From positions 4,064,001 through 4,128,000 of the forward strand of contig NZ_CP115913.1 in assembly GCF_027938815.1 (NCBI RefSeq): a stretch of 64,000 bases of DNA, in the 5' to 3' direction. Below are positions 8,296 through 15,672 of the stretch, piece after piece (the first letter of the stretch is position 1; each line of letters begins with the position of its first letter). Under the pieces are notes generated by a model. The model was not told where the DNA came from, did not search any database, and saw only the letters and a list, made by a program, of their open reading frames with translations. The position numbers and the translations under genes were made by a program. Origin of the DNA: Oceanirhabdus sp. W0125-5 (GTDB lineage: Bacteria; Bacillota; Clostridia; Clostridiales; Clostridiaceae).

Positions 8296-8518
8296 TGGAG
8301 AATGATGGATGTTTCTGCATTCGCAGAAACTACATTGTATTGTTCTTTAGAACAATAGGTGTTCACTCATTTTATATTTATATAAAATATTGTACTTACA
8401 GTACAAGGTTTCATCACTGATGAAACGAGTAAACTCTTTATCCAAAGAACAACAAAATTAAAATTTCACGAAGTGAAATATCCATCATTCTCCATTCTCA
8501 ATTCTACATTATCCATTA
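8294..8518 (+). repeat. Family A palindromic repeat, copy A1
   Basis: A full-length copy of about 225 bp between the 3' ends of the acetyltransferase and hydF. Outer arms (ATGGAGAATGATGG and CCATCATTCTCCAT) are long terminal inverted repeats. Inside are hairpins GTTTCTGC/GCAGAAAC, TTGTTCT/AGAACAA, TTTTAT/ATAAAA, TTGTAC/GTACAA, GTTTCAT/ATGAAAC and ATTTCAC/GTGAAAT. No reading frame is present. Confidence 0.9.
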
Positions 8519-8557
8519 TGTTTTCAAAAGTTTTTCAACCTTAAATTTTTCAATGTT

Positions 8558-9754
8558 CTACTTAGAATTCATTGCTTTCATAACTCTCTGAAGCATTCCT
8601 TTCATATGAGCAATAGCAACTCCGTAATTAGTTATAGGAATTCCACTTTCTTTAGCCTTTTCAATCCTTGTTACCATCTGTTTTCTATTAAACATACACG
8701 CTCCACAATGAATGATAAGTTTAAACTGAGATAAATCTTCTACAAAATCACACCCAGCATTTATTTGAATATCTAGTTCTGCCCCTGTTCTCTCTCTTAA
8801 CCAGTTAGGAAGTTTTTCTCTTCCTATATCACCTTTCAAGGCATGATGAGTACAAGCTTCTGCTATTAAAACCTTATCTCCATCCTTCAAATTGTCTATT
8901 TGCTCTGCTCCTTGAACAAGTTCTTCTAGATCCCCTTTGAATCTAGCCATCAAAATTGAGAATGAAGTTAAAGGCACATCTTCATCTAAAATTTCATTTA
9001 CCTTCTGGAATACTTGAGAATCAGTTATAACTAAGTCTGGTTTTCCTTTTAAAACTTTTAAAGAATCTTCTAGTTCAGTTAGCTTTACAGTTAAAACCAT
9101 AGCATCTCCATCTAACAAATCTCTTATAGTTTGAACCTGTGGTAAAATCAATCTTCCCTTTGGAGCTTGAATATCCTGTGGTGCCACTAACAACACCAAG
9201 GCTTTACTCTTAACTAAATCTCTAGCAATATATTTCATTTCGTAATCTGATGGAGCATTTTTTATTATTACTTTTTTTAACTCATCAATATTCCTTTTCT
9301 CTTTTGCACTAACTGATATGAAAGGAATGTTAAACTTTTCTTCATATCCATTCAAATCTTTTTCCATTATATCTAATTTATTAAGAACCCCTATTACAGG
9401 AATATTTCTTTTTTTAAATTGCTCCAACCAATCTTCCTCATATGAAAATTCGTCATCTTCAGGAGCGAAAACAACAAGAGCAATATCTGTCTTATCCAAA
9501 ACCTCTCTTGATTTTTTAACTCTTAGCTCCCCTACTACCCCTTCATCATCAAAACCAGCAGTATCTATCATAGTAACTGGACCAATAGGCAATAATTCCA
9601 TAGCTTTATATACTGGATCAGTTGTTGTACCTGCCAAATCAGAAACAAGAGCCATTTCTTGCCCAGTAATAGCATTAATCAAACTGGATTTACCACTGTT
9701 TCTTTTCCCGAAAATCCCAATGTGTAGTCTATTGGCTTTTGGTGTCTTTATCAT
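8558..9754 (-). CDS. hydF: [FeFe] hydrogenase H-cluster maturation GTPase HydF
   Basis: 398 residues. HydF is the scaffold on which the 2Fe subcluster is assembled before transfer to the apo-hydrogenase. The GTPase domain is N-terminal (P-loop GKRNSGKS near 16-23, DTAGFDDEG, NKLD). A dimerisation domain follows, and the C-terminal cluster domain has ACTHHAL and HCGAC as the expected [4Fe-4S] ligands. The chosen ATG has GGGAGGA 5 bases upstream and gives the usual HydF N-terminus; the reading frame stays open 15 codons further but without a ribosome site. A small inverted repeat (GCACTC, TAG, GAGTGC at 9781-9795) lies in the leader. Confidence 0.95.
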   Translation of the reverse strand: MIKTPKANRLHIGIFGKRNSGKSSLINAITGQEMALVSDLAGTTTDPVYKAMELLPIGPVTMIDTAGFDDEGVVGELRVKKSREVLDKTDIALVVFAPEDDEFSYEEDWLEQFKKRNIPVIGVLNKLDIMEKDLNGYEEKFNIPFISVSAKEKRNIDELKKVIIKNAPSDYEMKYIARDLVKSKALVLLVAPQDIQAPKGRLILPQVQTIRDLLDGDAMVLTVKLTELEDSLKVLKGKPDLVITDSQVFQKVNEILDEDVPLTSFSILMARFKGDLEELVQGAEQIDNLKDGDKVLIAEACTHHALKGDIGREKLPNWLRERTGAELDIQINAGCDFVEDLSQFKLIIHCGACMFNRKQMVTRIEKAKESGIPITNYGVAIAHMKGMLQRVMKAMNSK

Positions 9755-9830
9755 AAAATTCCTCCCACTACTTAAATATAGCACTCTAGGAGTGCACAAT
9801 AAAAATTAAAAACCTTGAACGAACTTGACA

Positions 9831-10069
9831 ATTGAAAGTTGACAGTGGACAACGATGGATGTTTATGCTTTCGCAGAAACTACATTACATTGTTCTATAG
9901 AACAAGAGGATTTCACTCATTTTATCTTGAGATAAAATATTGTGTTTTAAGGACAATGTTTCATTAATAATGAAACGAGTAACCCTCTATTGCCCAAGGA
10001 ACAATAAAATTAAAATTTCTCGGAGAGAAATATCCTTCGTTTTCAACTGTCCACTTTCCACTTTCAACT
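9831..10069 (+). repeat. Family A palindromic repeat, copy A2
   Basis: Full-length copy downstream of hydG, filling most of the 381-bp gap 9755-10135. The internal hairpins match copy A1. The terminal arms are of another sequence class (ATTGAAAGTTGACAGTGGAC, paired with GTCCACTTTCCACTTTCAAC), yet remain complementary to each other. Confidence 0.9.
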
Positions 10070-10135
10070 AATAGTTTTAATCTTCCCAATTAACTTTTCT
10101 AACCAATCTTCAGAATTTTTATTGTTAATACAAGA

Positions 10136-11551
10136 TTAAACTCTAAGGTCTCTCTCCCCGTCTTCTAATCTTTTAATATATCTTTTAGTTAGTTCTCTAG
10201 CTGATTCTTTTGGTATGGCTTCAATAGCTTCTTTGATTTTCTTCTCTCCAATCTCTCTTAACTCTTCATCTCCGTAATCTAGGATATATTCTTTTAGCGT
10301 TAAGATAGCATTCGGTTGACAAACATTGTGTATTTGTCCACTCTTGGCTAAAGGCATAAATCTATCACCAGTTCTTCCTTCTCTGTAGCAAGCTGTACAA
10401 TAACTAGGCAGATAACCGTCTTTTAATAGCCCTTTAAGAACCTCCATAGGTGTTCTATGGTCTGCAACTTCAAACTGCGGCTTATTTTTAAGTAAACCTT
10501 CATTATACTCTTCCATATATCCACCAACATCTGTACATGATCCTGCACTAACTTGTGATATTCCTATCTTTAATAATTCTTTTCTAAACTTCGCAGACTC
10601 TCTAGTTGAAAGAATTATTCCAGTGTATGGTACTGCTAATCTTATTATAGCAACAACCTTCTTAAATGTTGCGTCATCAATCACATGTGGGAATTTTTCT
10701 AAATCTACCCCTTCTGCTTTTCTCATTCTTGGAACTGAAAGTGTATGAGGACCCACTCCAAACTCTTGCTCAAGATGCTCACCATGCATAAATAATGCTA
10801 TAGTTTCATATTTATATTCATATAATCCATAAAGAACTCCCATACCAACATCATCAATACCAGCTTGCATTGCTCTGTGCATAGCTGTAGTATGCCAATT
10901 ATAATTATGCTTAGGCCCTTGTGGATGCATTTCTTCATATCTTTCCTTATTATATGTCTCTTGGAAAAGTATATAAGTACCTATATCTGCATCTTTTAAT
11001 CTCTTATATTCATCAACAGTTGTAGCAGCAACATTAACATTAACCCTTCTTATGCTTCCATTATCAAGTTTTACTGAGTATATCTTCTTAAGACATTCAA
11101 TAATGTAATCCAAATCACAGTTTACTGGATCTTCACCTGCTTCTAGAGCTAATCTTTTATGACCTAATGACTCTAATACTTTAACCTCTTTTTCAAGCTG
11201 ATCCATTGTAAGCTTTTTTCTTCTTAAATTCTTATTTTCATGTTTGTAACCACAGTAAACACAATTATTCACACAATAGTTACTTACATATAATGGCGCA
11301 AACATTACAATTCTTTCACCATAGATTCTATCTTTAATATATCCTGCAATATTATAAATTTCTTCAAGCAACTCTTCATCTTCTACACTTAAAAGAACTG
11401 ATGCTTCCCTATGATTCAGCCCCTTTAGTTCTTTAGCTTTTTCTAGCAAACTTTTTACATATTCCTTGTCTGTAGCTTTTTCTTCACCATACTTTATACA
11501 TTCAAAAATTTCATCATTTTTAATAAAATCATCATATCTATATTCTTTCAT
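10136..11551 (-). CDS. hydG: [FeFe] hydrogenase H-cluster radical SAM maturase HydG
   Basis: 471 residues, the usual length. HydG is a tyrosine lyase that makes the CO and cyanide ligands of the H-cluster. The radical SAM motif is CVNNCVYCGYKHENK near 92-106. A C-terminal second-cluster motif CTACYREGRTGDRF is near 386-399, which distinguishes HydG from ThiH. GTGGAGGGAT precedes the ATG. It follows the TM1266-type regulator gene by 14 bp in one operon. hydE is not in this window. Confidence 0.96.
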   Translation of the reverse strand: MKEYRYDDFIKNDEIFECIKYGEEKATDKEYVKSLLEKAKELKGLNHREASVLLSVEDEELLEEIYNIAGYIKDRIYGERIVMFAPLYVSNYCVNNCVYCGYKHENKNLRRKKLTMDQLEKEVKVLESLGHKRLALEAGEDPVNCDLDYIIECLKKIYSVKLDNGSIRRVNVNVAATTVDEYKRLKDADIGTYILFQETYNKERYEEMHPQGPKHNYNWHTTAMHRAMQAGIDDVGMGVLYGLYEYKYETIALFMHGEHLEQEFGVGPHTLSVPRMRKAEGVDLEKFPHVIDDATFKKVVAIIRLAVPYTGIILSTRESAKFRKELLKIGISQVSAGSCTDVGGYMEEYNEGLLKNKPQFEVADHRTPMEVLKGLLKDGYLPSYCTACYREGRTGDRFMPLAKSGQIHNVCQPNAILTLKEYILDYGDEELREIGEKKIKEAIEAIPKESARELTKRYIKRLEDGERDLRV

Positions 11552-11565
11552 TAAAATCCCTCCAC

Positions 11566-11811
11566 TTACTTTTTAGTTATTGCTGACTTAACTTTTAAAC
11601 CTTTAATTTTCCCTAGTTGACCTGTTAAGGAACTAATATTATCCATGGTCCCATCTACTATCAATGAAATTACAGAAATCCCCTTATCCTTATAAGGAAC
11701 TCCCATACGCCCAACTATTATTTCAGCGTGCTCATGTAACCTTTCATTAACCTTATCTACGACCTCTGTATCTTCAATTACAATACCAACTACACCCACT
11801 CTTTTTTCCAT
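11566..11811 (-). CDS. TM1266-family putative iron-only hydrogenase system regulator
   Basis: 81 residues with an ACT/NikR-like ferredoxin fold pattern: RVGVVGIVIED at the start, then EIIVGRMGVPYKDKGISVISLIVDG. Proteins of this family sit beside hydG, hydE or hydF in many anaerobes and are presumed regulators of hydrogenase maturation; no DNA-binding domain is visible. It is the first gene of the hydG operon. The upstream segment contains only a Rex-like half site (TTGTTAAC on the minus strand, near 11890) and no second half. Confidence 0.88.
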   Translation of the reverse strand: MEKRVGVVGIVIEDTEVVDKVNERLHEHAEIIVGRMGVPYKDKGISVISLIVDGTMDNISSLTGQLGKIKGLKVKSAITKK

Positions 11812-11947
11812 AAACTCACCGTAACTTTCCTCTATTTTTTATTTCTTTAGAAATTGCATTAGTTTAATTTCTCTCTAAGATATAACTCCATTATGTTAAC
11901 AAAATTACATGTGATAATTTCTTTAAAACCTTTTCAATTTTTAAAGA

Positions 11948-11973
11948 ATAAAAAAAGGCTCCCAAAGGAGCCT
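11948..11973 (-). terminator. Intrinsic terminator of the minus-strand small RNA
   Basis: AGGCTCC, CAAA, GGAGCCT is a perfect 7-bp stem (11956-11973). On the minus strand it is followed by a run of seven T. No protein gene ends just before it. Confidence 0.85.
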
Positions 11974-12120
11974 ATAATTACAGAATTATATCCTACTCCT
12001 CCTTTCCAAATTGTTTAGATTTTTCCTTACAAATGGGATAGAGAAAATACTTATCCATCCATTCAGAACTTCCAAATGAACCGATATGCCACTATGTATT
12101 TATTAATAATAATTATTTCT
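11950..12120 (-). ncRNA. Candidate small RNA (minus strand) with strong promoter and terminator
   Basis: A near-consensus promoter (12127-12155) and a strong terminator (11948-11973) enclose a transcript of about 170 bases with no adjacent gene. It could fold several hairpins, for example GGATA..TATCC within 12039-12059. It includes a possible 21-codon reading frame at 11993-12058 (MDKYFLYPICKEKSKQFGKE..) with only a weak ribosome site. Size and context would fit a housekeeping small RNA such as 6S, but I could not recognise its conserved bulge, so identity is left open. Confidence 0.5.
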
Positions 12121-12126
12121 ACTTTC

Positions 12127-12155
12127 ATTATACTGGATTACTTCACATTCTTCAA
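12127..12155 (-). promoter_or_regulatory. Sigma-A promoter of the minus-strand small RNA
   Basis: On the minus strand TTGAAG (12150-12155), exactly 17 bases, then TATAAT (12127-12132). The predicted start is near 12120, about 165 bases from the terminator. Confidence 0.7.
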
Positions 12156-12208
12156 TATAATAAGATAATATTTATTTGTATATATTTTGAATTTTTTTTA
12201 TTTTTCAC

Positions 12209-12237
12209 TTGCATTCACCTTACAGAGATGTTATAAT
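12209..12237 (+). promoter_or_regulatory. Sigma-A promoter of the plus-strand small RNA
   Basis: TTGCAT (12209-12214), 17 bases, TATAAT (12232-12237). The predicted start is near 12244, at the first base of a paired outer stem. Confidence 0.65.
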
Positions 12238-12243
12238 TAATTT

Positions 12244-12371
12244 AAGTTTAAGGGTGCTTTACCTTACAGCATGGTAAGGTATCTTACATAATTAAACTTG
12301 CAATCAATACCCTTTTTAAATATATTGTTTCATACTTTTCCTCTGACCCAATTCATTGGGTCATTTTTTTT
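12244..12371 (+). ncRNA. Candidate structured small RNA (plus strand)
   Basis: About 128 bases between a good promoter and a strong terminator. An outer stem AAGTTTAA (12244-12251) pairs with TTAAACTT (12292-12299). Inside it ACCTTAC pairs with GTAAGGT (12261-12280). A single-stranded pyrimidine-rich tail follows, then the terminator. There is no reading frame with a ribosome site. The element diverges from the minus-strand small RNA. Function unknown; a trans-acting regulator or a leader that lost its gene are both possible. Confidence 0.5.
12344..12371 (+). terminator. Terminator of the plus-strand small RNA
   Basis: TGACCCA, ATTCAT and TGGGTCA form a 7-bp stem followed by eight T. Confidence 0.8.
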
Positions 12372-12408
12372 ATTCATTTTTACATATACTATTAGCAAAA
12401 GAATCAAA

Positions 12409-12432
12409 CCCAATTTAACTTGGGCTTTTTTA
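12409..12432 (+). terminator. Second plus-strand terminator
   Basis: CCCAA, TTTAAC, TTGGG followed by CTTTTTT. It lies 40 bases beyond the previous one and may catch read-through or end another short transcript. Confidence 0.6.
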
Positions 12433-12500
12433 ATTTTATCTCAATGTTCTCTACTACCTAACGCTACCTATATGGTATAAACAAAAATTCATTACAAAGA

Positions 12501-12524
12501 AAAAAACACCCTCTTAGGGGTGTT
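12501..12524 (-). terminator. Terminator of rnpB copy 1
   Basis: On the minus strand AACACCC, CTAAG, GGGTGTT then T6 follows the RNA 3' end by about 16 bases. Confidence 0.8.
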
Positions 12525-12539
12525 ACACTCTTTTTTTAT

Positions 12540-12878
12540 GCGACCAAACCTATAAGCCGAGTTCTGTATTAGACAATCATCTATCTAGGTTTATTGTTAC
12601 CAATAAACTCAAGCGATACACTCGAAGACAGGACGGGCCGTCCTATAATGTCTCCTTCGACCTTGCACCAGGTGGGGTTTACATAGCCACATAGTCGCCT
12701 ATGTGCTGGTGAGCTCTTACCTCACCTTTCCATCCTTACCACATAATGTGGCGGTTTATTTCTGTTGCACTTTCCTTAGAGTCGCCTCCACTGGGTATTA
12801 CCCAGCACCCTGCCCTATGGAGCCCGGACTTTCCTCTCCTATAATTACTTATAGCAGCGATTGTCTGGTTTACTCGCA
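12540..12878 (-). ncRNA. rnpB: RNase P RNA (type A), tandem copy 1
   Basis: Catalytic RNA of RNase P, which removes tRNA 5' leaders. Read on the minus strand it contains the universally conserved blocks GAGGAAAGTCCGGGCTCC, CAGGGTGCTGG, GTGCAACAGAAATAAACCGCC, AAGGATGGAAAGGTG, GTAAACCCCACC, GAGCAAGG-like GTGCAAGG, and near the 3' end TAGATAGATGATTGTC and ACAGAACTCGGCTTATAG. P1 pairs 5' GCGAGTAAACC with 3' GGTTTGGTCGC. Length is about 339 bases, normal for the family. Promoter: TTGATT (12907-12912), 17 bases, TATTAT (12884-12889). It is the third unit in transcription order of a 414-bp tandem array. Confidence 0.95.
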
Positions 12879-12883
12879 TTCAT

Positions 12884-12912
12884 ATAATAACATATTAAAT
12901 TCTATAAATCAA
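12884..12912 (-). promoter_or_regulatory. Promoter of rnpB copy 1
   Basis: TTGATT, 17 bases, TATTAT on the minus strand; start predicted near 12878. The -35 box touches the T-tract of the preceding copy's terminator. Confidence 0.65.
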
Positions 12913-12938
12913 AATAAAATCCCACCCACTCTTGGGTG
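12911..12938 (-). terminator. Terminator of rnpB copy 2
   Basis: CACCCA, AGAG, TGGGTG on the minus strand, then GGATTTTATTTT. It is the weakest of the three and differs in stem sequence from the other two. Confidence 0.6.
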
Positions 12939-12953
12939 TTTTAACCATTTCAT

Positions 12954-13291
12954 GCGACCAAGTCTATAAGCCGAGTTCTGTATTAGACAATCATCTATCT
13001 AGGTTTATCGTTACCAATAAACTCAAGCGATACACTCGAAGACAGGACGGGCCGCCCTATAATGTCTCCTTCGATCTTGCACCAGGTGGGGTTTACATAG
13101 CCACATAGTCACCTATGCGCTGGTGAGCTCTTACCTCACCTTTCCATCCTTACCACATAATGTGGCGGTTTATTTCTGTTGCACTTTCCTTAGAGTCGCC
13201 TCCACTGGGTATTACCCAGCACCCTGCCCTATGGAGCCCGGACTTTCCTCTCCTATAATTAATTATAGCAGCGATTGCCTGACTTACTCGC
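12954..13291 (-). ncRNA. rnpB: RNase P RNA (type A), tandem copy 2
   Basis: Same conserved core as copy 1, with scattered differences. P1 is changed on both sides: 5' GCGAGTAAGTC and 3' GACTTGGTCGC, so pairing is kept although bases differ from copies 1 and 3. The hairpin near 13110-13128 also carries paired substitutions (ACCTATGCG against GCCTATGTG). Promoter TTGAAT (13321-13326), 17 bases, TATTAT (13298-13303). All conserved active-site blocks are intact, so it is probably functional. Confidence 0.95.
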
Positions 13292-13297
13292 ACAGTT

Positions 13298-13326
13298 ATA
13301 ATAACATATTAATCTTAATAATTCAA
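13298..13326 (-). promoter_or_regulatory. Promoter of rnpB copy 2
   Basis: TTGAAT, 17 bases, TATTAT on the minus strand; start near 13291. Confidence 0.65.
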
Positions 13327-13329
13327 AAT

Positions 13330-13352
13330 AAAAAAACATCCTGTCTTGGATG
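13330..13352 (-). terminator. Terminator of rnpB copy 3
   Basis: CATCC, AAGACA, GGATG on the minus strand followed by T7. It ends the first-transcribed rnpB unit immediately before the promoter of the next. Confidence 0.8.
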
Positions 13353-13367
13353 CTAAAACCAATTTTT

Positions 13368-13706
13368 GCGACCAAACCTATAAGCCGAGTTCTGTATTAG
13401 ACAATCATCTATCTAGGTTTATTGTTACCAATAAACTCCAGCGATACACCCGAAGACAGGACGGGCCGTCCCATATGTCTTCCTATCGATCTTGCACCAG
13501 GTGGGGTTTACATAGCCACATAGTCGCCTATGTGCTGGTGAGCTCTTACCTCGCCTTTCCATCCTTACCACATAATGTGGCGGTTTATTTCTGTTGCACT
13601 TTCCTTAGAGTCGCCTCCACTGGGTATTACCCAGCACCCTGCCCTATGGAGCCCGGACTTTCCTCTCCTATAATTAATTATAGCAGCGATTGTCTGGTTT
13701 ACTCGC
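13368..13706 (-). ncRNA. rnpB: RNase P RNA (type A), tandem copy 3
   Basis: First unit in transcription order. The conserved blocks are as in copy 1, with P1 of the AAACC/GGTTT type. Differences cluster in the peripheral region near 13440-13490 (the segment next to GGACGGCCCGTCC), where copy 3 departs from the other two. Promoter TTGATT (13736-13741), 17 bases, TATTAT (13713-13718). The distance between equivalent bases of successive copies is exactly 414 bp. Confidence 0.95.
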
Positions 13707-13712
13707 ATTCAT

Positions 13713-13741
13713 ATAATAACACACTAAAAGTATAAAATCAA
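13713..13741 (-). promoter_or_regulatory. Promoter of rnpB copy 3
   Basis: TTGATT, 17 bases, TATTAT on the minus strand; start near 13706. Confidence 0.65.
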
Positions 13742-13797
13742 ATTTAATTTCTATATTATCATAAATTATTTTTCAAAAATCACGTACTTTTAAAAGA

Positions 13798-14039
13798 AAT
13801 GTAGAATTGAGAATGATGGATGTTTCTGCTTACTCAGAAACTATATTATATTATTCAATTGAAGAATAGACTTTTACTCATTTTATCTAAGATAAAATAT
13901 TGTATCTATAAATACAATGTTTCATTCTTAATGAAAAGAATAAACACTTATTGACCAAAAGACTATAAGATTAAAATTTCTCGAAGAGAAATATCATACA
14001 TTATACATTATACATTATACATTTTCAATTCTCAATTCG
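13798..14039 (+). repeat. Family A palindromic repeat, copy A3
   Basis: Full-length copy filling the 352-bp gap 13707-14058 between the rnpB array and the end of the Nif3-like gene. Arms are ATGTAGAATTGAGAATGATGG on the left and a run of ATACATTAT units ending TTCAATTCTCAATT on the right. The right arm shows local expansion of a short motif (TACATTA three times). Confidence 0.85.
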
Positions 14040-14058
14040 CCTTTTATTAGTTTTTATA

Positions 14059-14859
14059 TTATTTGTATTGATATGGGTTTACGCAGCGTTCACTAAATAA
14101 CAACTCACCTTCAAATCCATTATCACCAAGTTCTTTCTTTAGCTCTTGACAGTATTCTTTAAAGATTTTCCACTCAATTTCAAAGTGTCCACCATCAATA
14201 ATACAAACACCCATTTCATTATAGTCACTAATATAATGGAATGTTGTATCCCCTGTTATTATACAGTCAGCACCTTTTTCTATAGCACTTAAAATAAAAT
14301 CTTGACCACTTCCATTTATTATGGCAATCCTTTTGACTTTTTTATTTAAATCACCACATACCCTAACTTTTTCTATTTCAAATATTTTTTTAACACTTTC
14401 TATATACTCTTCAAAACTCACAGAGGAATCCAAATCACCAATTCTACCTATGCCATAATCCTCTGCAGAAACATTATTTAAAAGCTCGCCCTCATTCCCA
14501 ACAGCTAGTTCACAAGCAATTTTATTTAACCCCTTAGGCGCAGAGTCCAAATTGGTATGAGCTGAGTATACAGCAATATCATTTTTAATTAAGGAAAGTA
14601 ACTTTTCCCCTTGCAAAGTATCTGTTGTTATTTTTTTTGGCTTTAAAAACAATATAGGATGATGATTAAAGATTAAATTACATCCCTTGGCTTTTGCTTC
14701 CTCTATCACACTCTTTGTACAATCAAGGGATACTAATATATTTCTAATTTCTTGATTTTTGTCACCAACCATAAGCCCAATATTATCATAACTCTCTTTC
14801 ATATAAGCTGGTGCATCTTTCATAATCCTCTTATGAAAATCATTAATTGAGAAGCTCAT
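14059..14859 (-). CDS. Nif3-like dinuclear metal centre hexameric protein (YqfO family)
   Basis: 266 residues, the short form without the inserted PII-like domain. Metal-binding histidines are visible in NHHPILF near 65-71 and YSAHTNLD near 97-104, with the C-terminal GADCIITGD and GGHFEIE. The biochemical role is unsettled: the family is annotated as GTP cyclohydrolase type 2-like, but this is unproven. It overlaps trmK by 17 bp; the pair is conserved next to rpoD in Firmicutes, suggesting coupled expression. Confidence 0.88.
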   Translation of the reverse strand: MSFSINDFHKRIMKDAPAYMKESYDNIGLMVGDKNQEIRNILVSLDCTKSVIEEAKAKGCNLIFNHHPILFLKPKKITTDTLQGEKLLSLIKNDIAVYSAHTNLDSAPKGLNKIACELAVGNEGELLNNVSAEDYGIGRIGDLDSSVSFEEYIESVKKIFEIEKVRVCGDLNKKVKRIAIINGSGQDFILSAIEKGADCIITGDTTFHYISDYNEMGVCIIDGGHFEIEWKIFKEYCQELKKELGDNGFEGELLFSERCVNPYQYK

Positions 14860-15538
14860 TTAATTTTTCCTCCAATAATCTATTTTTATTAAGAAGATAT
14901 TCTTTTTTTCTTCGCCCATTTTCAGAATCAATATTTATATAAGACATAACTTTCTTATTCTCACTGATCTTATGTTTTATATATGCTTCAACCGTATTAT
15001 TTCCTAACTCAATTAACTTATCACTAATTTCATAGGATATTTCATCATTTTTTCTTTCTACCCCATCATAGATTACTTTAATTATCTCATAGAATATATT
15101 ATTATCTATGCATAAATTCTCTTGTAGAATTTTATATCCATTTTCAACCAAAAACTTTCTTAAGACTTCCGGATTTTGAGTTGGCTGCAGTATCATTTGA
15201 GGTGTAGTCTCCGCGATTTTTCTGCTTTTTAAAAGAATATCTCTTATTAAATTTCCACCCATACCAGCTATTACAATACAGTCTGCCTCTCCCACTTTCA
15301 AAGTCTCAAGACCCGAACCTAATCTACATACAATCTTTTCATTCATATTATATCTTTCAATATTTGTACGAGCCTTCATTAAAGGCCCCTTATTAATATC
15401 ACTAGCTATAGCCCTGTTTACTTTATTAATTTTTATAGCCTTTATAGCTAAGTAACCATGATCAGTACCTATATCAGCTAACCTTTCACACTTATCTATC
15501 ATATTAATTATTTCATCAAGTCTTATACTAATTTCCAT
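14843..15538 (-). CDS. trmK: tRNA (adenine(22)-N1)-methyltransferase TrmK
   Basis: 231 residues. SAM-dependent Rossmann-type methyltransferase: motif I LADIGTDHGYLAIKA near 19-33, then ADCIVIAGMGGNLI near 82-95 and LQPTQNPEVLR. It methylates N1 of A22 in tRNA. The ATG at 15538 has AAAGGAGAAA upstream and gives the family N-terminus; the longer frame adds 18 residues with no ribosome site. Coupled to the downstream Nif3-like gene. Confidence 0.9.
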   Translation of the reverse strand: MEISIRLDEIINMIDKCERLADIGTDHGYLAIKAIKINKVNRAIASDINKGPLMKARTNIERYNMNEKIVCRLGSGLETLKVGEADCIVIAGMGGNLIRDILLKSRKIAETTPQMILQPTQNPEVLRKFLVENGYKILQENLCIDNNIFYEIIKVIYDGVERKNDEISYEISDKLIELGNNTVEAYIKHKISENKKVMSYINIDSENGRRKKEYLLNKNRLLEEKLNELLN

Positions 15539-15650
15539 TAATTTCTCCTTTTGTTTAAATTGCCGCATATTCAAATAAATATTTAATAACAAGTTTATTT
15601 TATGTTATTATTCAATGACTTATTATTTAAATTCATATATGTAAGATAAA

Positions 15651-15672
15651 AGCACCATAAAATTACGGCGCT
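15651..15672 (-). terminator. Probable terminator of rpoD
   Basis: AGCGCC, ten-base loop, GGTGCT then TTTATCTT on the minus strand, starting at the rpoD stop codon. The stem is 6 bp with one G-U pair, so it is weak. Confidence 0.5.

Noticed and set aside
11885..11905. A Rex site before the TM1266-hydG operon
   Set aside because: Only one half site (TTGTTAAC) is present; the opposing half is missing.
11950..12120. Firm assignment of the minus-strand small RNA as 6S RNA
   Set aside because: Length and context fit, but I could not identify the diagnostic central bulge or the pairing of the two ends by eye.
12298..12480. A 60-codon hydrophobic plus-strand frame
   Set aside because: It starts at a TTG without a ribosome site and runs through a strong terminator; the small RNA explanation fits better.
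12540..13710. Regular repeats that might be a CRISPR-like array
   Set aside because: Units are 414 bp with no short repeat-spacer pattern, and each folds as RNase P RNA.
12541..13735. Near-identical plus-strand reading frames of 77-129 codons repeated three times, suggesting a repeated protein family
   Set aside because: They are antisense shadows of the conserved RNase P RNA units; the RNA blocks fully explain the conservation.
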